Origin: Lachnoclostridium sp. An118
Lineage (GTDB): Bacteria; Bacillota; Clostridia; Lachnospirales; Lachnospiraceae
Direction of reading: 5' to 3'
Assembly (NCBI RefSeq): GCF_002160985.1
Contig: NZ_NFLQ01000002.1
Span: 207,664-271,663, forward strand
Length of the DNA stretch: 64,000 nt
The position numbers and the translations under genes are program-made. This document shows, piece by piece, positions 35,378 through 45,452 of this stretch. Below the pieces are notes generated by a model. The model was not told where the DNA came from. It did not search any database and saw only the letters and a list, made by a program, of their open reading frames with translations. Within the stretch, counting starts at the first letter, position 1; every line of letters begins with the position of its first letter.

Positions 35378-38300
35378 CTATACAGCCATCTCTTCCCTGT
35401 TTTCCGCTTTATCCAGGTTCTTGTTGGCTGTGGACAGCATCAGCTTGATGCGGTTCAGCTGGTTGACTTCGCTGGCGCCCGGGTCGTAGTCGATGGCAAC
35501 GATATTTGCCAGCGGATAGCGGCGGCGCAGCTCCTTGATAACGCCCTTTCCTACCACGTGGTTTGGCAGGCAGGCGAAGGGCTGCGTGCAGACGATGTTG
35601 GTGGCACCGCTGTGGATCAGCTCCAGCATCTCTCCGGTCAGGAACCAGCCCTCGCCGGTCTGGTTTCCGAGCGACACGATTTCCGAAGCCATGCGGCCAA
35701 GGTCGCGGATGTCAGCCGGCGGGTCAAAGTGTTTACTCTCCTTAAAGGCTTTGCTGGCCGGGGAGCGGAACCACTCCAGTGCCCTGATGCCCAGATTTCC
35801 CACAATAGCTTTCGATTTAGCAAATCCCAGCTTCTCCACCTTGAAGTTCTGGTTATAGAAGCAGTAAAGGAGGAAGTCGATGAGGTCTGGCACAACAGCC
35901 TCCGCGCCCTCGCTCTCCAAAAGGTCTACCAGATGGTTGTTGGCGGCCGGCAGGAACTTGACGAGGATCTCGCCCACCACGCCGACTCTTGGTTTCTTTA
36001 CATCCAGAAGTTCGATGTTGTTGTCAAAGTCCTGGATGATATCCCGGCAGAGCTTCTTGAACCTCCGCCTGGAAGGATAGCCCTGGGATACAAAGTCCGA
36101 GCATACCTTTACCCATTTCCGGTGCATGGCCTCCACGGAGCCTTTTACAGCCTCGTAGGGTCGCAGACGGTAGATGCACTTCATGAAGATATCGCCGAAC
36201 ACGGCGGCGTAAATGCCACGCAGCGCAAGCATGGGGGTGATCTTAAATCCCGGGTTTCCCTCCAGGCCGCTTAAGTTGATGGAGATGACCGGAATATGCT
36301 CATAGCCCGCTTTTTTGAGGGCCCGGCGGATAAATCCGATGTAGTTGGAGGCACGGCATCCGCCTCCTGTCTGGCTGATGATGACAGCGATCTTATTTGT
36401 GTCATACTTGCCGGATAAGATGGCCTCCATGATCTGGCCTACCACCATGAGAGACGGATAGCAGGCATCGTTATTTACGTATTTCAGTCCCACATCCACG
36501 GCCTGCTTGTTGTCGTTGGGCAGCACCTCCACATGGTAGCCGGAAGCGTTGAAGGCAGGCTCCAGCAGCTCAAAGTGGATGGGTGACATCTGCGGGCAGA
36601 GGATGGTGTAGTCCCCGCGCATCTCCTTTGTGAATGGTACTTTGGTGATGGCAGAGGAGTGGAGCTCCCTCTTCTGGTTTCTCTGCTCGCGCACACGGAT
36701 GGCGGCCAGCAGGGAGCGGATACGGATTCTTGCGGCTCCCAGGTTGTTGACCTCGTCGATCTTCAGGGAGGTGTAGATCTTGTCAGAGCCGGTGAGGATG
36801 TCCGCCACCTGGTCGGTGGTGACAGCGTCCAGACCGCAGCCAAAGGAGTTCAGCTGGATAAGGTCCAGGTTATCCTTTGTCTTCACAAAGTTTGCCGCCG
36901 CGTAGAGGCGGGAGTGGTACATCCACTGGTCCATGACATTTAAGGGCCGCTCCACCTGGTGCAGGTGGGAGACGGAGTCCTCTGTCAGGACGGCGATATT
37001 GTAGGAGTTGATGAGCTCCGGTATGCCGTGGTTGACCTCCGGGTCAATGTGGTAGGGGCGCCCTGCCAGGACGATGCCCCGGTTTCCTGTCTTATCCAGG
37101 AACGCCACGGTCTCCTCGCCCTTTTTGCGCATGTCATCCCTGCATTCCTCCAGCTCGACCCAGGCTTTGTGGACCGCGTCCCTGATCTCGGATGCAGAAA
37201 TGGAGAATTTCTCTCCCAGCTCTTCAATGAGCCGTGAGGAAAGCGTCTCCTCGCTGGCGAAGGAGAGGAAGGGGTGCATGAAGTCCACTTCCCCGTTCAC
37301 GATGGGATCCATATTGTTCTTGATGTTCTCCGGGTAGGAGGTGACGATCGGACAGTTGTAATGGTTGTTTGCCTCCTCAAACTCGTTCCGCTCGTAGGGG
37401 ACGGACGGGTAGAAGATGTGCTGGATCCCCTGTTCAATAAGCCACTGTACATGTCCGTGGGCCAGCTTGGCCGGGTAACACTCGGACTCGCTGGGGATGG
37501 ACTCGATGCCCAGCTCGTAGATCTTCCTTGTGGAGGCCGGCGAGAGCACCACCCGGAAGCCAAGAGCTGTGAAAAAGGTGAACCAGAAGGGATAGTTGTC
37601 GTACATGTTCAGCACTCTCGGGATACCGATGACGCCGCGCTTTGCATCCTCCTCTGAGAGAGGGATGTAGCCGAAATAGCGCTGGCTCTTGTACTCAAAA
37701 AGGTTGGGGAGCGTATTTTTCTTCTTCTCTTTTCCAAGTCCCTTCTCGCATCTGTTTCCTGTGATGAATTTTCTGTTGCCGCTGAAATGGTTGATGGTCA
37801 GACGGCAGTTGTTGGTGCAGCCTTTGCACTTGGTCATTGTTGTGCGGTATTCCAGATTTTCAATATCCTCAATGGAGAGCATGGTTGTGCCCTCGCAGTC
37901 CACGTACCGCTCCCTGGCGATCAGGGCGGCGCCGAAGGCGCCCATGATGCCGGCGATGTCCGGGCGGACAGCCTCGCAGTCTGCGATCTTCTCAAAGCTG
38001 CGGAGCACGGCATTGTTGTAGAAAGTCCCTCCCTGGACAACAATGTGCTTTCCAAGCTCAGAGGCGTCAGACACCTTGATCACCTTGAAGAGGGCGTTCT
38101 TTATGACAGAGTAGGCAAGACCTGCGGAGATGTCGGAAACCTCCGCGCCCTCCTTCTGGGCCTGTTTTACCTTGGAGTTCATAAATACCGTGCAGCGTGT
38201 TCCCAGGTCAATGGGGTTGTGGGCAAAGAGGGCCTCCTGGGCGAAATCCTCCACAGTGTAGTTCAGAGATTTTGCGAACGTCTCGATGAAGGAGCCGCAG

Positions 38301-39649
38301 CCGGAGGAGCAGGCCTCGTTGAGCTGCACGCTGTCTATGGTCTGGTTTTTGATCTTGATGCATTTCATGTCCTGTCCGCCGATGTCCAGGATGCAGTCCA
38401 CATCCGGCTCGAAGAAGGAAGCGGCGTAGTAGTGAGCCACTGTCTCTACCTCGCCCTCATCCAGCATAAGGGCAGCCTTGATAAGGGCCTCTCCGTAGCC
38501 GGTGGAGCAGGAGTGGACGATCTCTACGTCCTCCGGGAGCTGGCTGTAGATATCCTTGATGGCAGTGATGGTGGTCCCCAGGGGGTCTCCCTCGTTGTTG
38601 TGGTAGAAGGAGTAGAGAAGCGTTCCGTCCTCCCCTACAAGGGCCGCCTTTGTGGTGGTGGAACCGGCATCGATGCCCAGGAATGCCTTGCCTTTATATG
38701 TAGCCAGGTCCTTTACCGGAACCTGGTGTTTCGCGTGGCGGGAAATGAACGCGTTGTACTCCGCCTCGGAGGCGAACAGGGGCTCCATCCTCTCCACCTC
38801 AAATTCCATCTGGATCCTTCTGGCCAGACGCTCCTGCAGCTCCCGGATAGGGACAACCGGTTCCTTTGTGGAGTTCAGAGCGGATCCGATGGCTGCAAAA
38901 AGATGTGAGTGGTTTGGAGCGATGGTGTGCTCATCGTCCAGATTCAGCGTGCGGACGAAAGCATCCCGGAGCTGATCCAGGAAGTGCAAGGGGCCGCCCA
39001 GAAATGCCACATGTCCCCGGATGGGTTTTCCGCAGGCCAGTCCGCTGATGGTCTGGTTGACAACAGCCTGGAAGATGGAGGCGGCCAGATCTTCCCTGGA
39101 GGCACCTTCATTGATCAGAGGCTGGATGTCAGACTTGGCAAACACGCCGCAGCGGGCAGCGATGGAGTAGAGGGCCTTGTAATTCTTTGCGTACTCGTTG
39201 AGACCGGAGGCGTCTGTCTGGAGCAGGGAAGCCATCTGGTCGATGAAGGAGCCGGTACCGCCGGCACACACGCCGTTCATGCGCTGCTCAATGCTGCCGC
39301 CCTCAAAGTAGATGATCTTTGCATCCTCGCCGCCAAGCTCGATGGCCACGTCTGTCTGGGGCGCATAGTCCTGCAGCGCTGTGGATACAGCCACTACTTC
39401 CTGGACAAAGGGCACGCCCAGATGCTTTGCCAGTGTAAGGCCGCCGGACCCTGTGATGACAGGGGAAACCCGGATGGATCCCAGCTTGTAGATGGCCCTT
39501 CCCAGAAGATCGGAGAGCGTCTCCTGGATGTTTGCAAAATGTCTCTCGTAGTCTGAGAATACGACATCGTTCTGGTCATCCAGAACAGCGATCTTTACGG
39601 TCGTGGAACCGATGTCGATTCCCAGGGTAAATAATTCCTGTTGGCTCAT
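35378..39649 (-). CDS. Acyl-CoA dehydratase activase-type ATPase, giant multidomain form
   Basis: A 1423-residue cytoplasmic protein. The first ASKHA ATPase domain (about 8-290) matches the activator of 2-hydroxyacyl-CoA dehydratases: [20 protein letters not shown], and cysteines C128 ([11 protein letters not shown]) and C167 ([10 protein letters not shown]), which bridge the activator's [4Fe-4S] cluster. A second ASKHA domain (about 320-600) has [21 protein letters not shown] and [11 protein letters not shown]. Then comes a cysteine-containing segment ([13 protein letters not shown]) and a large DUF2229/HgdB-like region to the end. No dehydratase subunits are nearby. The family is widespread in anaerobes but its substrate is unproven. 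AAGGAG precedes the start; a good promoter lies upstream. Confidence 0.92.
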   Translation of the reverse strand: MSQQELFTLGIDIGSTTVKIAVLDDQNDVVFSDYERHFANIQETLSDLLGRAIYKLGSIRVSPVITGSGGLTLAKHLGVPFVQEVVAVSTALQDYAPQTDVAIELGGEDAKIIYFEGGSIEQRMNGVCAGGTGSFIDQMASLLQTDASGLNEYAKNYKALYSIAARCGVFAKSDIQPLINEGASREDLAASIFQAVVNQTISGLACGKPIRGHVAFLGGPLHFLDQLRDAFVRTLNLDDEHTIAPNHSHLFAAIGSALNSTKEPVVPIRELQERLARRIQMEFEVERMEPLFASEAEYNAFISRHAKHQVPVKDLATYKGKAFLGIDAGSTTTKAALVGEDGTLLYSFYHNNEGDPLGTTITAIKDIYSQLPEDVEIVHSCSTGYGEALIKAALMLDEGEVETVAHYYAASFFEPDVDCILDIGGQDMKCIKIKNQTIDSVQLNEACSSGCGSFIETFAKSLNYTVEDFAQEALFAHNPIDLGTRCTVFMNSKVKQAQKEGAEVSDISAGLAYSVIKNALFKVIKVSDASELGKHIVVQGGTFYNNAVLRSFEKIADCEAVRPDIAGIMGAFGAALIARERYVDCEGTTMLSIEDIENLEYRTTMTKCKGCTNNCRLTINHFSGNRKFITGNRCEKGLGKEKKKNTLPNLFEYKSQRYFGYIPLSEEDAKRGVIGIPRVLNMYDNYPFWFTFFTALGFRVVLSPASTRKIYELGIESIPSESECYPAKLAHGHVQWLIEQGIQHIFYPSVPYERNEFEEANNHYNCPIVTSYPENIKNNMDPIVNGEVDFMHPFLSFASEETLSSRLIEELGEKFSISASEIRDAVHKAWVELEECRDDMRKKGEETVAFLDKTGNRGIVLAGRPYHIDPEVNHGIPELINSYNIAVLTEDSVSHLHQVERPLNVMDQWMYHSRLYAAANFVKTKDNLDLIQLNSFGCGLDAVTTDQVADILTGSDKIYTSLKIDEVNNLGAARIRIRSLLAAIRVREQRNQKRELHSSAITKVPFTKEMRGDYTILCPQMSPIHFELLEPAFNASGYHVEVLPNDNKQAVDVGLKYVNNDACYPSLMVVGQIMEAILSGKYDTNKIAVIISQTGGGCRASNYIGFIRRALKKAGYEHIPVISINLSGLEGNPGFKITPMLALRGIYAAVFGDIFMKCIYRLRPYEAVKGSVEAMHRKWVKVCSDFVSQGYPSRRRFKKLCRDIIQDFDNNIELLDVKKPRVGVVGEILVKFLPAANNHLVDLLESEGAEAVVPDLIDFLLYCFYNQNFKVEKLGFAKSKAIVGNLGIRALEWFRSPASKAFKESKHFDPPADIRDLGRMASEIVSLGNQTGEGWFLTGEMLELIHSGATNIVCTQPFACLPNHVVGKGVIKELRRRYPLANIVAIDYDPGASEVNQLNRIKLMLSTANKNLDKAENREEMAV

Positions 39650-39760
39650 ATTATGTACTCCTTGATCTGCAATCTTAAAATCTATGGGGAGGAGACCTCC
39701 CGCCTGGAAATATTTGGGTTCTTTCCTATTAAAAAATAAAACGGCTTTTCAGCCTGTAAC

Positions 39761-39789
39761 ATTATACGACAAAATAGGAAAAATGACAA
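39761..39789 (-). promoter_or_regulatory. Promoter of the activase-type gene
   Basis: On the minus strand TTGTCA (39789-39784), 17-base spacer and TATAAT (39766-39761), about 110 bases before the start codon. Confidence 0.8.
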
Positions 39790-39840
39790 TTAACAAATGT
39801 AATAGAAATATTAAATAACCGTAAAACTTAAGTGCTATAA

Positions 39841-39869
39841 TTGACAAAAGCATACTGAAACGGTAGAAT
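39841..39869 (+). promoter_or_regulatory. Promoter of the rhomboid-like gene
   Basis: TTGACA at 39841-39846, 17-base spacer, TAGAAT at 39864-39869, about 50 bases before the start. Divergent from the preceding promoter. Confidence 0.82.
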
Positions 39870-39921
39870 GAACTACAGTATTTACTAAATTCTACAAACG
39901 CGGGAGGCAGGTATTCTTTTT

Positions 39922-40779
39922 ATGAGCTGGCTTGACAAACTGGAGCGCAGATTTGGCAGATTTGCCATCCATAATCTGATGTATTATATTATCATACTAT
40001 ATGTTGTGGGACTGGTCATCCAGCTTTTTGCCCCCTCCTTTTATTATCAGTATCTTTCTCTGGATGTAGGCGCCATCCTGCACGGACAGCTCTGGCGGGT
40101 CGTGACCTTTATCATACAGCCGCCCCAGAGCAGCTATATCTTCATGGTCTTTGCCCTCTATCTCTACTATATGCTGGGCAGGGAGCTGGAACGCACATGG
40201 GGCGCATTCCGTTTTAACCTGTATTTCTTTGCAGGAATGCTCTTCCATGTGATCGCGGCCTTTGCGGCCTACTTTATAACAGGAGTATCCTTCCCGCTGG
40301 GGACATGGTATCTGAATATGTCGCTTTTCCTGGCTTTTGCCGCCATCTATCCGGATATGCAGTTCTATCTGTTTTTCATGATCCCGGTGAAGGCGAAATG
40401 GCTGGGCTGGCTGGACGGACTGTATTTCCTTTATACCATTGTGCAGGCCTTCCTTCCGGCTTATGGCGGAGGCGTGTTCGGGGTTGTCTACCAGTCCAAT
40501 GCCATTGCGGCGGCTGTGTCCATCCTCAACTTTGTCATATTTTTCCTGGGCTCCAGGAATATGCACCGTTTTTCTCCCAAGCAGCAGAGGAGAAAGAGAC
40601 AGTTCCAGCAGAGGATGCGCCCGGAGCACCACTATGCAGGCGGCGCCCGGCACCGCTGTGCCGTGTGCGGAAGGACAGAGCTGGATGATCCGGCACTGGA
40701 GTTCAGATACTGTTCCAAGTGCAATGGAAATTATGAGTACTGCCAGGATCATCTGTTTACACACATCCATGTGAAATAG
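39922..40779 (+). CDS. Rhomboid-like membrane protein with C-terminal zinc ribbon
   Basis: A 285-residue protein with about six membrane helices in a rhomboid/Der1-like arrangement (QLWRVVTFIIQP, YMLGRELERTWGAFRFNLYFF), followed by a basic linker (about 212-235) and a zinc-ribbon-like tail: CAVCG, then CSKCNGNYEYCQDH. The rhomboid serine motif GxSG is missing: the matching place reads WYLNMSLFLAFA, and no histidine is seen in the last helix (SNAIAAAVSILNF). It is therefore probably a non-proteolytic relative. It has its own near-consensus promoter and precedes pyk. Confidence 0.82.
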   Translation: MSWLDKLERRFGRFAIHNLMYYIIILYVVGLVIQLFAPSFYYQYLSLDVGAILHGQLWRVVTFIIQPPQSSYIFMVFALYLYYMLGRELERTWGAFRFNLYFFAGMLFHVIAAFAAYFITGVSFPLGTWYLNMSLFLAFAAIYPDMQFYLFFMIPVKAKWLGWLDGLYFLYTIVQAFLPAYGGGVFGVVYQSNAIAAAVSILNFVIFFLGSRNMHRFSPKQQRRKRQFQQRMRPEHHYAGGARHRCAVCGRTELDDPALEFRYCSKCNGNYEYCQDHLFTHIHVK

Positions 40780-40869
40780 ACAGCAGACATTTACGGAGGC
40801 GCATCCGGCGCCCGGTCAGATAGAAATGAAATGAGTCAGATGAGTGAAGAAGTGGAGGAATGAAGAGAA

Positions 40870-42312
40870 ATGAGTATGAAAAAAACAAAGATCATTTGTA
40901 CCATGGGACCGAATACAAATGATGAGAACCTGATGAGAGAGCTTGTGAAAAACGGCATGGATATTGCCCGTTTCAATTTTTCTCACGGCGACCACCAGGA
41001 ACAGAAAATGAGAATGGACATGCTCAAGAAGATCCGCGATGAGGAAAACAGACCGGTTGCGATTCTTCTTGATACAAAAGGACCGGAGATCCGTACCGGC
41101 CTGCTGAAAGATGGTAAGAAAGTACAGCTTCAGACAGGCGGGAAATTTACGCTGACAGCGGAGGAGACAGTGGGAGATGAGAACGGCGTTTCCATCAGCT
41201 ATCCCGGACTTGTGGACGACGTGTCTGTGGGAAGCAGGATCCTCATCGACGACGGTCTGATCGAGCTGAAAGTTACCGGCAAGTCGGAGAAAAAGATCGT
41301 CTGTGTCATCGAGAACGGCGGCGAGCTGGGAGAGCGTAAGGGCGTCAATGTGCCTAATGTTCCGGTGCGGCTTCCGGCCATTACAGATAAAGACAGGGAG
41401 GACCTGCGATTCGGCGTGGAGCAGGGCGTTGATTTTATCGCAGCCTCCTTTGTCCGCAACGCAGAGTGCATTGTGGAGATCCGCGCTTTCTTAAATGAGT
41501 GCGGCGCTCCCTACACACCTATCATTGCCAAGATTGAAAATGCCGAGGGAATTAAGAACATTGACGAGATCATCCGCTGCGCGGACGGCATCATGGTTGC
41601 CAGAGGAGACCTGGGCGTGGAGATCCCGGCGGAGGAGGTTCCCTATCTCCAGAAGATGATCATCCAGAAATGCAATTACTATTACAAGCCGGTCATCACA
41701 GCCACTCAGATGCTGGACTCCATGATCCGCAATCCGCGCCCCACAAGAGCGGAGGTGACAGACGTGGCCAATGCGGTGTACGACGGGACCGACGCGGTCA
41801 TGCTCTCCGGCGAGACGGCCCAGGGCAAGTATCCGGTGGAGGCGCTCCAGATGATGGTACATATCGTGTGCAACACGGAGGACCATCTGGATTACGACAT
41901 GATGCTGAGAAAGGCTGAGGAGCATCGGATGAAGGGCATTTCAACAGCTATAGGACATGCCTCCGTCACCACAGCCTACAACCTGGGAGCAAAATGCATC
42001 ATCACTCCCTCTGTATCCGGAGCTACGGCAAGAGTAGTGTCCAAGTTCAAGCCGAGAACACCTATCATCGGTGTGACGCCGGACGAGCGGACTCTGCGCA
42101 GGATGCAGATCTACTGGGGAGTCTGCCCTATGAAGTCTATCCAGTTCAACTCCACGGAGGATATCTGCTCCAGCGCCATCGAGCTTGTCTGTGCAAAACA
42201 GCTTGCTGAGACAGGGGACGTGGTCGTGCTGACGGCGGGACTTCCGTCAAGGAATACAGACAGAGGACGCGAGGGCGCCAGCAACATGATGCGGATCGCG
42301 GTCATCGAATAA
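40870..42312 (+). CDS. pyk: Pyruvate kinase
   Basis: Final ATP-yielding step of glycolysis, 480 residues. KIICTMGPNT opens the barrel; NFSHGDHQ, the catalytic-lysine region IIAKIENAEG, ARGDLGVE and the TATQMLDSM stretch follow. The C-terminal extra PEP-utiliser domain found in some Clostridia is absent. The start ATG at 40870 lies 11 bases after GGAGG; a second ATG two codons later is possible. A strong terminator follows. Confidence 0.97.
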   Translation: MSMKKTKIICTMGPNTNDENLMRELVKNGMDIARFNFSHGDHQEQKMRMDMLKKIRDEENRPVAILLDTKGPEIRTGLLKDGKKVQLQTGGKFTLTAEETVGDENGVSISYPGLVDDVSVGSRILIDDGLIELKVTGKSEKKIVCVIENGGELGERKGVNVPNVPVRLPAITDKDREDLRFGVEQGVDFIAASFVRNAECIVEIRAFLNECGAPYTPIIAKIENAEGIKNIDEIIRCADGIMVARGDLGVEIPAEEVPYLQKMIIQKCNYYYKPVITATQMLDSMIRNPRPTRAEVTDVANAVYDGTDAVMLSGETAQGKYPVEALQMMVHIVCNTEDHLDYDMMLRKAEEHRMKGISTAIGHASVTTAYNLGAKCIITPSVSGATARVVSKFKPRTPIIGVTPDERTLRRMQIYWGVCPMKSIQFNSTEDICSSAIELVCAKQLAETGDVVVLTAGLPSRNTDRGREGASNMMRIAVIE

Positions 42313-42324
42313 AGAAAATGATAC

Positions 42325-42358
42325 AGCCGGCAGGGGCGTGCTCCCTGCCGGCTTTCTT
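42325..42358 (+). terminator. Terminator after pyk
   Basis: AGCCGGCAGGG pairs with CCCTGCCGGCT around a 7-base loop, followed by TTCTT. Confidence 0.85.
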
Positions 42359-42414
42359 GGTGGTGCCTGAGAGGAGAAGCCGGCGGGCGGGATGGGGGAA
42401 TGCAAAGAATGTCA

Positions 42415-42443
42415 TTGACAACCACTCCCGGGTGTACTATAGT
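42415..42443 (+). promoter_or_regulatory. Promoter of the TrmB-like regulator and lysA
   Basis: TTGACA at 42415-42420, 17-base spacer, TATAGT at 42438-42443; 36 bases before the start codon. Confidence 0.83.
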
Positions 42444-42479
42444 GTTTCTGTAAAGAACTACTAAGAAAGAGGCGGTTTT

Positions 42480-43196
42480 ATGGAACATGCGGCCTACACG
42501 GATCGGCTGATGGAATTCGGGCTCACAAGGCAGGAGGCCACGCTGTACTACTGCCTGCTGGACGAGGGAAAGTGCAGCGGCTATGAGGCGGCCAAGCTGA
42601 CGGGCATCTCCCGCTCCAACGCCTACGGAGGGCTGGCATCCCTGGCTGACAAGGGGGGAGCCCGCCTGCTGGAGGAGGGCCATACGCGTAAATATGTGGC
42701 TGTGGATGTGGAGGAATTCTGTAGCAACAGGATCAGGAAGCTGCAGGATACAGAGGAGTGGCTCAAAAGAAATGCCCCCGAGAAGAGAGCCGTGGAGGAG
42801 GGGTACATCACCATCGAGGGAGAGCAGAACATCGTGGACAAGGTCAAGCACCTCCTGTCTACAGCCCGGGAGAGAGCCTATGTGGTCTGTGCCTGCGGAC
42901 GGCTGACCCTCTTTGAGAAGGAGCTTGCGGCCCTTGCCGGGGCGGGGAAGAAGACGGTCCTCCTCACGGACGGAGGATTTCCCCTCGAGGGGGAGCAGGT
43001 TAAGGTCTATCCGGATATGCAGGAGGGCAACCAGATCGGAGTCATCGTGGATTCCCGCTCTGCCCTCACCGGAGAGATGGGCCCTGACAGCAGGAACACC
43101 TGTCTCTATTCTGGACAGAAGAATTTTGTGGAGCTCTATAAGCGGGCGCTGGCAAATGAGATCGAACTGTTGAAATACAGGAAAGGAGAAAAGTGA
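42480..43196 (+). CDS. TrmB-like transcriptional regulator
   Basis: A 238-residue regulator with an N-terminal winged helix: FGLTRQEATLYYCLLDEGKCSGYEAAKLTG, i.e. the TrmB fold in which helices precede ISRSNAYGGLASL as recognition helix (about 42-58). The C-terminal part (about 110-225) is a phospholipase D-like effector fold as in other TrmB relatives (ARERAYVVCACG). TrmB proteins of archaea sense sugars. Here the stop overlaps the start of the lysA-like gene, which suggests lysine or a related metabolite as signal. This is inference. Confidence 0.82.
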   Translation: MEHAAYTDRLMEFGLTRQEATLYYCLLDEGKCSGYEAAKLTGISRSNAYGGLASLADKGGARLLEEGHTRKYVAVDVEEFCSNRIRKLQDTEEWLKRNAPEKRAVEEGYITIEGEQNIVDKVKHLLSTARERAYVVCACGRLTLFEKELAALAGAGKKTVLLTDGGFPLEGEQVKVYPDMQEGNQIGVIVDSRSALTGEMGPDSRNTCLYSGQKNFVELYKRALANEIELLKYRKGEK

Positions 43197-44467
43197 TGAC
43201 GAAGAAACCATTTGTGACAAAGGAAAAGCTGGAGGAGATCGCGCGGGAGTACCCGACTCCCTTTCATCTCTACGACGAGAAGGGTATCAGAGAAAATGCA
43301 AAGGCTTTAAAGGAGGCTTTTGCCTGGAATAAAGGGTACAGGGAGTATTTTGCGGTAAAGGCGACTCCCAACCCGTTTCTTATAAAAATCCTGCAGGACT
43401 ACGGCTGCGGCTGTGACTGCTCCTCCTACACGGAGCTGATGCTCTCGGAGGCCGTCGGCGCAACCGGGGAAGATATCATGTTCTCCTCCAACGACACACC
43501 GGCGGAGGACTTCCGGCTCGCTGACAGACTGGGGGCCATCATCAACCTGGATGATATCACCCACATCGAATTCCTGGAGAGGGCTCTCGGACATATCCCG
43601 GAGACGATCAGCTGCCGTTACAATCCGGGCGGCATCTTCAAGATAAGCAACGATATCATGGACAACCCCGGAGACGCCAAATATGGGATGACGACCGAGC
43701 AGATATTTGAGGCGTTTAAGATCCTGAAGGCGAAAGGAGCTAAGGAGTTCGGCATCCACGCTTTCCTGGCCAGCAACACGGTGACGAACGAGTACTATCC
43801 AATGCTGGCGAGAGTGCTCTTTGAGCTGGCAGTGCGGCTGCAAAAGGAGACGGGGGCCCACATTAAATTTATCAATCTTTCCGGCGGCATCGGCATTCCC
43901 TACAAGCCGGACCAGGAGCCCAACGATATCCGGGTCATCGGAGAGGGCGTGCGGAAGGTGTATGAGGAGCTCCTCGTGCCGGCCGGCATGGGGGACGTGG
44001 CCCTCTACACAGAGCTCGGCAGGTTTATGCTGGGGCCCTATGGATGCCTCGTGACAAGAGCGATCCATGAGAAGCACACCTACAAGGAGTATATTGGCGT
44101 GGATGCCTGTGCTGCCAACCTGATGCGCCCGGCCATATACGGCGCTTACCACCACATCACCGTGATGGGTAAGGAGAGCGAGCCCTGCGACCATGTCTAC
44201 GACGTGACCGGATCCCTGTGCGAGAACAATGACAAGTTTGCCGTTGACAGGCATCTTCCGAAGATTGATATCGGTGACCTGCTGGTGATCCACGACGCGG
44301 GAGCCCACGGCTTCTCCATGGGCTACAACTACAACGGAAAGCTGCGCTCTGCAGAGGTCCTTCTCAGGGAGGATGGCAGTACACAGCTCATCAGGAGAGC
44401 GGAGACTCCGAAAGACTACTTTGCCACCTTTGATTGTTTCGAAATTGGTAAAAATCTGGTAAAATAG
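43196..44467 (+). CDS. lysA: Diaminopimelate decarboxylase (fold-type III PLP enzyme)
   Basis: Decarboxylates meso-diaminopimelate to lysine; 423 residues. The PLP lysine is K55 in YFAVKATPNP, followed by CDCSSYTELML, the phosphate-binding NLSGGIGIPYKP, ELGRFMLGPYG, CAANLMRPAIYGAYH and SLCENNDKFA. A few features (long MFSSNDTPAEDF segment, no strict CESxD) leave room for a carboxynorspermidine-type or other decarboxylase. ATG 43196 is seven bases after AAAGGAG and overlaps the regulator stop. Confidence 0.85.
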   Translation: MTKKPFVTKEKLEEIAREYPTPFHLYDEKGIRENAKALKEAFAWNKGYREYFAVKATPNPFLIKILQDYGCGCDCSSYTELMLSEAVGATGEDIMFSSNDTPAEDFRLADRLGAIINLDDITHIEFLERALGHIPETISCRYNPGGIFKISNDIMDNPGDAKYGMTTEQIFEAFKILKAKGAKEFGIHAFLASNTVTNEYYPMLARVLFELAVRLQKETGAHIKFINLSGGIGIPYKPDQEPNDIRVIGEGVRKVYEELLVPAGMGDVALYTELGRFMLGPYGCLVTRAIHEKHTYKEYIGVDACAANLMRPAIYGAYHHITVMGKESEPCDHVYDVTGSLCENNDKFAVDRHLPKIDIGDLLVIHDAGAHGFSMGYNYNGKLRSAEVLLREDGSTQLIRRAETPKDYFATFDCFEIGKNLVK

Positions 44468-44502
44468 ATAGACAATTCCTCCATTTTGCTGTAAACTGTC
44501 TA
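44467..44502 (+). promoter_or_regulatory. Dyad between lysA and the lipoprotein gene
   Basis: ATAGACA at 44467-44473 and TGTCTAT at 44496-44502, 22 bases apart. TAGACA and TAAACT within it are 17 bases apart and could be a weak promoter; no U-tract argues against a terminator. Confidence 0.3.
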
Positions 44503-44536
44503 TAAAGAGTCTACTTGAAAAGAGGAGGAAATGAAT

Positions 44537-45190
44537 ATGAAAACGAAAAAAAGAATTCTTTCAGTGATCCTTGCCGCCATGATGATGCTGGCTCTCACGG
44601 CCTGTGGAGGCATGACCACCGATGATGCGAAAACCTATGTGCAGTCAGTCCTGGACGCCAGTTACAAAGCGGACTTTTCAGAGTATACGGAGCAGACTGA
44701 CTCCACGGAGGAGGAAGCACAGCAGCTTTTTGACGAGAACCTGGACAATATCATGTCCATGGGCGGCTTTACAGACGCCGGGCTGTCGGAAGAGCTGTCC
44801 GCCAGCTACCGCCAGCTCTTCCAGGATATGCTGGCCCAGGCGAAATATGAGGTGGGCAGCGCCACAGAGGGAGAAGATGACGGCTTTGTGGTTGAGGTGA
44901 GCGCAGAGCCATTCACAGCGTTTGACGGCCTTCAGGATGAGGTCATGAGCGCAGTTGAGGCGGAGATGGCGAACATCACTGACATCTCTCAGCTCCCAAG
45001 CCAGGATGAGATCAACGAGATGGTCTTCCAGAAGATGTACGACATCCTGGTGCAGAGGGTGGCAGAACCCACCTACGGGGAGGCTCAGACAGTGGAGGTA
45101 CATGTGGAGCTGAGCGACAACATGTACTCTATCAACGAGGACGACCTGACAGAGCTGGACCTCATCCTGTTCCCGGCAGACAATCTGTAG
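44537..45190 (+). CDS. Putative lipoprotein
   Basis: A 217-residue exported lipoprotein: MKTKKRILSV start, hydrophobic core and lipobox LTAC with the lipidated cysteine at 23. The mature part is acidic and helical (EEAQQLFDENLDNIM, LQDEVMSAVEAEM) and ends ELDLILFPADNL. It resembles many unassigned Clostridia lipoproteins and has no motif I recognise. The ATG at 44537, nine bases after GGAGG, is preferred over 44531. A terminator follows. Confidence 0.75.
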   Translation: MKTKKRILSVILAAMMMLALTACGGMTTDDAKTYVQSVLDASYKADFSEYTEQTDSTEEEAQQLFDENLDNIMSMGGFTDAGLSEELSASYRQLFQDMLAQAKYEVGSATEGEDDGFVVEVSAEPFTAFDGLQDEVMSAVEAEMANITDISQLPSQDEINEMVFQKMYDILVQRVAEPTYGEAQTVEVHVELSDNMYSINEDDLTELDLILFPADNL

Positions 45191-45221
45191 GATCGCAGGT
45201 GAGAGGATATATACCATACGA

Positions 45222-45255
45222 AAAGGACAGAACCAAGTCGGGTCTGTCCTTTTTG
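45222..45255 (+). terminator. Terminator after the lipoprotein gene
   Basis: AAAGGACAGA (45222-45231) pairs with TCTGTCCTTT (45243-45252) and continues into TTT. Confidence 0.85.
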
Positions 45256-45371
45256 CCGCGCAAGAAACTGACAATGGAGCGCTTTTTCAAGGAAATAAAG
45301 AGAGTAATGGGGTGAGTGCTCTGTATATTCTGCCAAATATACAATAATATATAAAGAAATGCAAAAATTTG

Positions 45372-45400
45372 TTGACACATTTTTAACAAAAAACTATAAT
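45372..45400 (+). promoter_or_regulatory. Consensus promoter of the TauE-type gene
   Basis: TTGACA at 45372-45377 and TATAAT at 45395-45400 with a 17-base spacer: an exact consensus match. Confidence 0.9.
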
Positions 45401-45452
45401 ATTTATTATAAAAAATGTGCTTGATGCACAAAGGGTTTCAGGAGGGATAATT

